Origin: Pseudomonadota bacterium
GTDB taxonomy: Bacteria; Pseudomonadota; Alphaproteobacteria; Rhizobiales; Hyphomicrobiaceae
Direction: 5' to 3'
DNA: 13,782 bases
Assembly (NCBI GenBank): GCA_003242645.1
Contig: QGVC01000060.1
Location: 1-13,782 of the forward strand
Shown: positions 8,986 to 13,782 of the stretch, piece after piece
Layout: each line of letters starts with the position of its first letter
Position numbering within the stretch: position 1 is the stretch's first letter
The notes under the pieces: model-generated
Told to the model about the DNA's origin: nothing
Database searches by the model: none
What the model saw: the letters and a program-made list of their open reading frames with translations, nothing else
Position numbers and translations under genes: made by a program

Positions 8986-10713
8986 CTATTTCTTTTTCAG
9001 CACGCTTTGCGGATTGAGGTTGCCAATACGGCCGCTTTCGCTGCCTGCCGCCGGGTCGATGACTGCGTTGACGAGCGTCGGCTTGCCCGAATCCAGAGCC
9101 GCATCTACCGCACGCTTCAGCTCATCGGGCGTTGTTGCGTAGACTCCAACGCCGCCGAAGGCCTCCATCATTTTGTCGTAGCGGGCGTCTTTTACGAAAA
9201 CAGTGATAGCCGGATCGGGACCGCCGGACGGATTGACCTCAACCCCGCGATAAATGCCGTTGTTGTTGAAGACGACGATGCAGACGGGGAGATTGTACCG
9301 GCAGATCGTCTCGACCTCCATTCCGGAGAAGCCGAAGGCGCTGTCGCCGACAACCGCGAGCACGGGATGGCCCGTCTCGATCGCGGCTGCGATGGCAAAG
9401 CCTGTTCCGACGCCCATGACGCCCCAGGTGCCAACGTCGAGGCGCTTCCGAGGCTTGTAGATGTCGATCACGCCCCGCGCCAAATCCAGCGTATTTGCGC
9501 CTTCGTTGACGAGAATAGTATCGGGCCGCTCCCTGATAACGGTCCGCAAGGCGCCGAGCGCCGCATGGAAATCCATCGGCACCGAGTTGTTCATCAGCCG
9601 CGGCGCCATCTTGGCGATGTTTTCTTCCTTCTTGGCGTTGACTGTTTTGATCCAATCCGCTGGGGGAGCCGGCCAGTTGTTCCCCATTTCTTCAATTAGC
9701 CGGGACACGCAGGAGCCGATATCGCCCACGATCGGCGCGGCGATCCCCACGTTGCTGTCGATTTCCTTGGGCTCGATGTCGATTTGAATGAATTTCTTCG
9801 GCGTGTCGCCCCAGGTCTTGCCCTTGCCGTGCGAGAGCAGCCAGTTGAGCCGCGCGCCGATGAGCATAACGACATCGGACTCTTTCAGCACCAGCGAGCG
9901 CGCAGCGCCGGCGCATTGCGGGTGGGTGTCAGGCAGGATGCCCTTCGCCATGCTCATCGGCAGGAAGGGAATGCCGCTCTTCTCGACGAGATTGCGAATT
10001 GCGTCGTCCGCCTGCGCGTAGGCCGCGCCTTTGCCGAGAATGATGAGGGGACGCTTGGCGTCTCTTAGAAGGTTGAGGGCCCGGTCAATTGCCTCCTTGG
10101 CTGGAATTTGAGCCGGAGCTGGATCGATGACTTTAACGAGCGACTTTCGGCCCGCCTCAGCATTCATGACCTGGGTCAGCAGCTTGGCCGGCAGATCGAG
10201 ATAAACGCCGCCCGGGCGACCGGATAAGGCTGAACGGATGGCGCGCGCCACCCCTATGCCGATGTCCTCCGCCCGCAGAATACGATATGCGGCCTTGCAG
10301 AGCGGCTTGGCGATGGCGAGCTGGTCCATCTCCTCGTAATCGCCCTGCTGCAGGTCGACGATCTCCCGTTCGGACGACCCCGAGATCAGGATCATCGGGA
10401 AGCAGTTGGTGGTCGCGTTCGCCAGCGCCGTCAGTCCGTTGAGGAAGCCGGGCGCAGACACTGTGAGGCACACGCCGGGCTTCTTCGTGAGAAAACCGGC
10501 GATTGCCGCGGCATTTCCGGCATTTTGCTCATGCCGAAATGAAATCACGCGCATGCCCGACGCCTGCGCCAAACGAGCCAGGTCGGTGATCGGAATGCCG
10601 GGCACACAGTAAATGGTGTTGATGCCGTTCAGCTTCAGCGCATCGATCACGAGATGGAAACCATCCGTGAGCTCCTGCTCTTGGGCCTCGACGTTCTGCG
10701 CAGCTACGGACAT
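8986..10713 (-). CDS. oxc: oxalyl-CoA decarboxylase
   Basis: A 575-residue thiamine diphosphate enzyme (O. formigenes Oxc is 568) that converts oxalyl-CoA to formyl-CoA and CO2. The N-terminal PYR domain has the activating Glu62 in [36 protein letters not shown] (about 86-105) and Tyr126/Glu127 in GDYEEMDQ, which correspond to active-site Tyr120/Glu121 of O. formigenes. The middle domain carries [27 protein letters not shown] and [18 protein letters not shown]. The C-terminal PP domain has the ThDP/Mg motif, [11 protein letters not shown] (456-466) through NNNGIYRG (483-490). The protein ends in Lys. ATG 10713 has GAGGAG at good spacing. It lies 26 bases after the gntR stop and ten bases before frc, so gntR-oxc-frc read as one operon. 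The identification is secure along the full length. Expected location is the cytoplasm. Confidence 0.96.
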   Translation of the reverse strand: MSVAAQNVEAQEQELTDGFHLVIDALKLNGINTIYCVPGIPITDLARLAQASGMRVISFRHEQNAGNAAAIAGFLTKKPGVCLTVSAPGFLNGLTALANATTNCFPMILISGSSEREIVDLQQGDYEEMDQLAIAKPLCKAAYRILRAEDIGIGVARAIRSALSGRPGGVYLDLPAKLLTQVMNAEAGRKSLVKVIDPAPAQIPAKEAIDRALNLLRDAKRPLIILGKGAAYAQADDAIRNLVEKSGIPFLPMSMAKGILPDTHPQCAGAARSLVLKESDVVMLIGARLNWLLSHGKGKTWGDTPKKFIQIDIEPKEIDSNVGIAAPIVGDIGSCVSRLIEEMGNNWPAPPADWIKTVNAKKEENIAKMAPRLMNNSVPMDFHAALGALRTVIRERPDTILVNEGANTLDLARGVIDIYKPRKRLDVGTWGVMGVGTGFAIAAAIETGHPVLAVVGDSAFGFSGMEVETICRYNLPVCIVVFNNNGIYRGVEVNPSGGPDPAITVFVKDARYDKMMEAFGGVGVYATTPDELKRAVDAALDSGKPTLVNAVIDPAAGSESGRIGNLNPQSVLKKK

Positions 10714-10739
10714 GTCGCTCCTCTTGCCAAAACGCGCCG

Positions 10740-11426
10740 CTAGTCAATGTCCACGTACCGTTCCACGTGATCACGGAGCCTGAGCGTGTGCTCACGGACG
10801 AGCCGCTCTGCCCGCTCCGTGTCGCGCGCTTCAAGCGCCGCCACGATCTCCTTGTGATCGACCACCGACCGCCGGGCCCGATCCTGCTCGAAAATGGTTC
10901 GCTGCCGGATGGCGCGAACATGAAAGAACAGCTTATCGGTCATCTCCTGGATCAGCTTGCATTTGCTGAGCCCGATGATGGCCTGGTGGAAGCGGATGTT
11001 GGCGTCAGAGTATTCACCCATTTTCCGGGCGACCTCATCGGTGGAGAATGCGTCGATCAGGTCGTGCAGGCTTGCGATTTCCGCATCGGTGGCTTCCTTG
11101 GTGGCCAACCTCGCAGCCATGCTTTCGAGCGCCGCCCAGACCGTGATCATCTCGAGGATCTCGGCCTTGGTCTTACGGACGATATAAATTCCGCGCCTGG
11201 CAACGATGCGGACCAGGCCCTCTTGATCAAGCTGCGCCAGTGCTTCTCTCAACGGTGTGCGGCTTACGCCGAACTGGGCGGAAAGCTGGCGTTCATCGAG
11301 ACGCAGCTCGGCATTGGCGTCATAAATATTCATATTGAGGATGGCTGCCTTCAGCGCCTCATAAGCCCTGGTCTTCAGGCTCTGCGCCTCTCCAAGCGGC
11401 GTAATTTTTAATTGTATATTGGCCAT
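10740..11426 (-). CDS. GntR-family (FadR/FCD) transcriptional regulator of the oxalate locus
   Basis: A 228-residue regulator. Residues about 17-82 form the winged helix-turn-helix ([14 protein letters not shown] ... [24 protein letters not shown] ... RRGIYIV). Residues about 90-220 form the all-helical FCD ligand domain. FCD metal/ligand histidines are visible: His147 (NIRFHQAI, with Asn143 in the Asp/Asn position), His191 ([13 protein letters not shown]) and His213 ([10 protein letters not shown]). FCD domains commonly bind carboxylic acids through a metal, so oxalate or a derived acid is a fair guess at the effector. ATG 11426 gives a normal family length, though its ribosome binding site is weak; an ATG at 11459 or a TTG at 11483 in the same frame are alternatives. 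It is the first gene of the gntR-oxc-frc operon and is divergent from tctA. It probably regulates itself and tctA through the TGGTATACCA elements between them. Confidence 0.9.
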   Translation of the reverse strand: MANIQLKITPLGEAQSLKTRAYEALKAAILNMNIYDANAELRLDERQLSAQFGVSRTPLREALAQLDQEGLVRIVARRGIYIVRKTKAEILEMITVWAALESMAARLATKEATDAEIASLHDLIDAFSTDEVARKMGEYSDANIRFHQAIIGLSKCKLIQEMTDKLFFHVRAIRQRTIFEQDRARRSVVDHKEIVAALEARDTERAERLVREHTLRLRDHVERYVDID

Positions 11427-11487
11427 CCGAATGCTTGAGTTGGGTGGAACGGCCTCCATGAGGCACACTACACCTGAGATCAATCAT

Positions 11488-11506
11488 CTGGTATACCATA
11501 CACCAG
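11488..11506 (-). promoter_or_regulatory. operator 1 (gntR side)
   Basis: On the - strand this 19-base element reads CTGGTGTATGGTATACCAG. It contains the perfect palindrome TGGTATACCA (11489-11498), which fits the TGGT-N2-ACCA style of FadR-subfamily GntR operators. It differs at two of 19 positions from operator 3 on the opposite strand, and it overlaps the predicted gntR -10 box. That position suits autorepression. Confidence 0.7.
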
Positions 11507-11524
11507 AGAGCCCGCTGGCGGCAA
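11495..11524 (-). promoter_or_regulatory. predicted gntR-oxc-frc promoter
   Basis: On the - strand, TTGCCG (11524-11519) and TATGGT (11500-11495) are 18 bases apart. Transcription would start roughly 60 bases before the gntR ATG. The same box pair, with the extended TTGCCGCC, occurs in mirror orientation before tctA. That repetition is the main reason to believe the weak boxes. Confidence 0.55.
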
Positions 11525-11537
11525 GGCACTATGCACC

Positions 11538-11550
11538 TGTGGAATACCAG
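11538..11550 (+). promoter_or_regulatory. operator 2, partial match
   Basis: TGTGGAATACCAG matches 11 of the last 13 bases of operator 3, and TGGAATACCA differs from the perfect palindrome at one base. It lies between the two promoters, just upstream of the gntR -35 box. It may be an auxiliary site for cooperative or looped binding, or a degenerate copy. Confidence 0.45.
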
Positions 11551-11642
11551 TTGGTCCGGTGAGCCAGCAGACAGGCAGGCTAACGTTTGTTTGGCGCGCG
11601 GGTGTTATGAGACAAGCGCAAGCCTGATCTTAAAATCCAGCA

Positions 11643-11671
11643 TTGCCGCCTATCCATGGCCGGTATATGGT
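11643..11671 (+). promoter_or_regulatory. predicted tctA promoter
   Basis: TTGCCG (11643-11648) and TATGGT (11666-11671) are separated by 17 bases, about 90 bases before the tctA start codon. The boxes are the mirror copy of those before gntR, with TTGCCGCC shared in full. The -10 box lies inside operator 3, so a bound regulator would block polymerase. Confidence 0.55.
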
Positions 11672-11678
11672 ATACCAG
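11660..11678 (+). promoter_or_regulatory. operator 3 (tctA side)
   Basis: CCGGTATATGGTATACCAG contains the perfect palindrome TGGTATACCA (11668-11677) and the wider inverted repeat GGTATA-TGG-TATACC (11662-11676). It matches operator 1 at 17 of 19 positions when operator 1 is read on the - strand. The likely ligand is the adjacent GntR/FCD regulator. Confidence 0.7.
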
Positions 11679-11760
11679 CCTCATTTCGAAATCTGTTTTC
11701 GGGTGGGGCAAGCAGGGCTTTAAGAACCCTGGTCGGAAACGTTAGAGAGGAAATCGTCCC

Positions 11761-13266
11761 TTGGAAGAAATCGCCTCGCTCTTGCAGGGGTTCGCCGTCG
11801 TTCTGACGCCGTTCAACCTGCTCCTGATGCTCATCGGCATCCTTCTCGGTGTCATCATTGGCGTTTTGCCCGGCCTTGGTGGCGCAAATGGCGTAGCGAT
11901 CCTCCTTCCCCTCACGTTCACACTTCCGCCGACATCGGCGATCATTATGCTGAGCTGCATTTACTGGGGGGCACTGTTCGGGGGCGCGATCACATCCATT
12001 CTATTCAATATTCCGGGTGAGCCGTGGTCCGTGGCGACCACATTCGACGGCCACCCGATGGCGCAGAAGGGCAAAGCGGACGAGGCTTTGACGGCAGCCT
12101 TCACGTCGTCGTTCGTCGGCGCAATCGTGGCCGTGATTGTCATCACATTTCTTGCGCCGCTGGTTGCCCGCTTCGCGCTTCAGTTCGGCCCACCCGAATT
12201 CTTCGCGGTGCAATTCTTGACTTTCGCCAGCTTCATAGGAATGGGACGAGGTTCTCCGTTCAAGACGCTGGCTTCGATGACCCTAGGTTTTGCGCTGGCT
12301 TCCGTCGGGCTCGACAACGTCACCGGTCAGTTGCGCATGACGTTCGGCTTCGAATATCTGCTCAACGGGTTCGTGTTCCTGGTGGCGGTGATTGGCCTTT
12401 TCGGAATCGGAGAGATCCTTTCCTCTATGGAGGAGGGCCTCAACTTCTCGGGCGCTCAAGCGAAAATTCGATTGAATGCTGTCCTGCAAACCTGGAAGCA
12501 GCTTCCGAAATTCTGGTTCACTTTCTTGCGGAGCTGCATCATCGGGTGCTGGATGGGCATCACGCCGGGTGGCGCGACGCCAGCTTCGTTCATGAGCTAC
12601 GGCCTTGCGAAACAATTCTCGAAGAACGGCAAGAATTTTGGCAAGGGTGAGATAGAGGGCGTTGTGGCTCCCGAAACGGCGGCTCATGCCGCTGGAACGA
12701 GCGCGCTCCTTCCCATGCTGACGCTTGGCATCCCGGGCTCGCCGACTGCTGCCGTGCTTCTCGGTGGCCTGCTGATCTGGGGCTTGCAGCCCGGACCGAT
12801 GCTGTTCGTGGAACAGCCGGATTTCGTCTGGGGCCTGATCGCGTCGATGTACCTCGGAAACGTCGTGGGGCTGATCATCATCCTGACATGCGTGCCATTG
12901 TTCGCGGCGATCCTCCGGATCCCGTTCTCCATCATTGCGCCCATCATTCTGGTGGTCTGCGCGGTCGGCGCCTATACCGTCAACAACTCGATTTTCGACG
13001 TATGGATGATGGTAGTCTTTGGCGTGGTCGGCTACGTTTTCGTCAAACTCGGCTACCCTCTTCCCCCGCTTGTGCTGGCGCTGGTGCTCGGCGATATGGC
13101 AGAGGGCTCATTCCGGCAGTCCATGTTGCTCAGTCAGGGAGATCTGAGCATTTTCTTCTCGAATTGGCTTGTCGGTGGCATCATGACGTTGGGGCTCGTG
13201 CTGCTGTTTTGGCCGGCTGTGCGGTGGCTCATCGCATATAGCAAGCCAAAGCCGCAGCACGCCTGA
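11761..13266 (+). CDS. tctA: tripartite tricarboxylate transporter permease, TctA family
   Basis: A 501-residue polytopic inner-membrane protein, the large permease of a TctABC secondary transporter that works with a periplasmic binding protein. The TctA signature appears in both halves: GVLPGLGGANGVAILLPLTF (34-53) and GITPGGATPASFMSYGLAKQ (from 266), the second followed by GEIEGVVAPETAAHAAGTSA and LTLGIPGSPTAAVLLGGLLI. About ten to twelve hydrophobic segments are evident. The start codon is TTG, chosen because GAGAGGAA precedes it and no in-frame ATG occurs before residue 23, which would cut the first conserved segment. The gene is divergent from gntR-oxc-frc and shares mirrored operator modules with it, so its substrate may be oxalate or a related carboxylate; this is inference from context. 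No TctB-like gene lies between it and tctC, and none is fused to its C-terminus. Confidence 0.93.
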   Translation: MEEIASLLQGFAVVLTPFNLLLMLIGILLGVIIGVLPGLGGANGVAILLPLTFTLPPTSAIIMLSCIYWGALFGGAITSILFNIPGEPWSVATTFDGHPMAQKGKADEALTAAFTSSFVGAIVAVIVITFLAPLVARFALQFGPPEFFAVQFLTFASFIGMGRGSPFKTLASMTLGFALASVGLDNVTGQLRMTFGFEYLLNGFVFLVAVIGLFGIGEILSSMEEGLNFSGAQAKIRLNAVLQTWKQLPKFWFTFLRSCIIGCWMGITPGGATPASFMSYGLAKQFSKNGKNFGKGEIEGVVAPETAAHAAGTSALLPMLTLGIPGSPTAAVLLGGLLIWGLQPGPMLFVEQPDFVWGLIASMYLGNVVGLIIILTCVPLFAAILRIPFSIIAPIILVVCAVGAYTVNNSIFDVWMMVVFGVVGYVFVKLGYPLPPLVLALVLGDMAEGSFRQSMLLSQGDLSIFFSNWLVGGIMTLGLVLLFWPAVRWLIAYSKPKPQHA

Positions 13267-13270
13267 GGAA

Positions 13271-13292
13271 TACGGCCGGCGGGCCGGCCGTA
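13271..13292 (+). repeat. GC-rich hairpin between tctA and tctC
   Basis: TACGGCCGGC (13271-13280) and GCCGGCCGTA (13283-13292) are perfect inverted arms around two bases, giving a nine-base-pair stem with a CGGG loop just after the tctA stop. No T run follows. It is likely an mRNA-stability or partial-termination element that sets the ratio of permease to binding protein. Confidence 0.6.
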
Positions 13293-13297
13293 CCTAC

Positions 13298-13316
13298 GAA
13301 CCTTCTCGCGAGGTTC
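13298..13316 (+). repeat. second hairpin between tctA and tctC
   Basis: GAACCT (13298-13303) pairs with AGGTTC (13311-13316) around a seven-base loop. It follows the first intercistronic hairpin by five bases and lies about 48 bases before the tctC start. Its role is probably the same as that of the first hairpin, or chance. Confidence 0.4.
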
Positions 13317-13363
13317 CAAATAGAAGAATGATCTCGGAAGCGAACAAGGAGCTGGAGAACAAA

Positions 13364-13782
13364 ATGCGTGCGTTCGGAAAGGTACTCGCAAGCTTTGTAG
13401 GAAGCTTGGCCATAGCTGCCGTCGCAGCTCCGCCCGCAGCAGCTTGGGAGCCCACAAAGCCGGTGACTTTCGTCATTCCGGCTGGCACCGGCGGCGGCGC
13501 CGATCAAATGGCGCGCTTCATCCAGGGCGTCGTCTCTAAACATAATCTAATGAAGCAGCCCATGGTCGTCATCAACAAGTCTGGCGGCGCGGGCGCGGAA
13601 GGCTTTTTAGAGGTCAAGAACAGCAAAGGCGATCCACACAAGATCATCATCACTCTGTCGAACCTGTTCACGACGCCGCTGAGCACGGGCACTCCATTCA
13701 ACTGGAAGGATCTCACTCCAGTTGCGATGCTGGCGCTCGACCAGTTCATTCTCTGGGTCCCGGCTGATGCTCCGTATAATAC
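13364..13782 (+). CDS. tctC: TctC/Bug-type substrate-binding protein (partial, 3' end outside the window)
   Basis: This frame stays open from ATG 13364 to the window edge, giving 139 residues of a protein that normally has about 320. Residues 1-27 are a Sec signal peptide: basic MRAFGK, a hydrophobic core, then PPAAA before Trp28. The mature start WEPTKPVTFVIPAGTGGGAD has the standard Bug-family first strand and glycine-rich ligand loop. Later LSNLFTTPLSTGTPFNW and LTPVAMLALDQFILWVPADA also fit the family. It would sit in the periplasm and deliver a carboxylate to TctA. GGAG lies seven bases before the chosen ATG. An in-frame ATG at 13328 would add twelve polar residues ahead of the signal peptide and is less likely. 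It follows tctA by 97 bases, past two hairpins, and is probably in the same operon. The ligand cannot be read from this part. Confidence 0.9.
   Translation, partial: MRAFGKVLASFVGSLAIAAVAAPPAAAWEPTKPVTFVIPAGTGGGADQMARFIQGVVSKHNLMKQPMVVINKSGGAGAEGFLEVKNSKGDPHKIIITLSNLFTTPLSTGTPFNWKDLTPVAMLALDQFILWVPADAPYN

Noticed and set aside
8298..9699. Long + strand frames opposite frc and oxc
   Set aside because: Both real genes match known enzymes along their full length on the other strand, and these frames have no motifs or ribosome binding sites.

Overview
The window looks like chromosome of an alphaproteobacterium, most likely of the order Hyphomicrobiales. It is GC-rich with GC-biased third codon positions. 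It carries a DUF3126-type protein directly behind cysE, an arrangement I know from alphaproteobacteria, and the promoter candidates have TTGCCG-type -35 boxes. The species cannot be fixed from sequence alone. I see no RNA genes, IS elements, integrases or CRISPR arrays.

Left third (1-4757), metabolic genes on the + strand: a possible C-terminal codon run of an upstream gene (1-39); a small unknown membrane protein (118-453); a bidirectional rho-independent terminator shared with a 27-residue hydrophobic small ORF on the - strand (586-669); an AcuI/YhdH-type acryloyl-CoA reductase (1117-2100); a CDA-fold purine/nucleoside deaminase (2202-2678); and a tight three-gene operon of cysE, a DUF3126 protein and a gamma-carbonic-anhydrase-like hexapeptide protein (2935-4568). 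This operon converges on the next block across two hairpins.

Right two thirds (4758-13782), an oxalate/formyl-group locus. Reading leftwards on the - strand are an FCD-type GntR regulator, oxalyl-CoA decarboxylase (oxc) and formyl-CoA:oxalate CoA-transferase (frc). After a 306-nt gap comes an 879-residue fusion of a 10-formyl-THF hydrolase/formyltransferase-like domain to a complete formate-tetrahydrofolate ligase. Divergent from the regulator, on the + strand, are a tripartite tricarboxylate transporter permease (tctA) and the start of its substrate-binding protein (tctC), which runs off the window.

Proposed logic: the TctA/TctC system imports a carboxylate, plausibly oxalate. Frc activates oxalate with CoA from formyl-CoA, and Oxc decarboxylates oxalyl-CoA to formyl-CoA and CO2. 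The released formate (or, speculatively, the formyl group itself) enters the tetrahydrofolate C1 pool through the fusion enzyme. The gntR-tctA intergenic region contains two near-identical promoter-operator modules in mirror orientation (TTGCCGCC, then a 19-bp element ending TATGGTATACCAG) plus a partial third copy. This strongly suggests that one regulator controls both arms. The fusion enzyme, its placement beside oxc/frc and the mirrored operators are the most interesting items.
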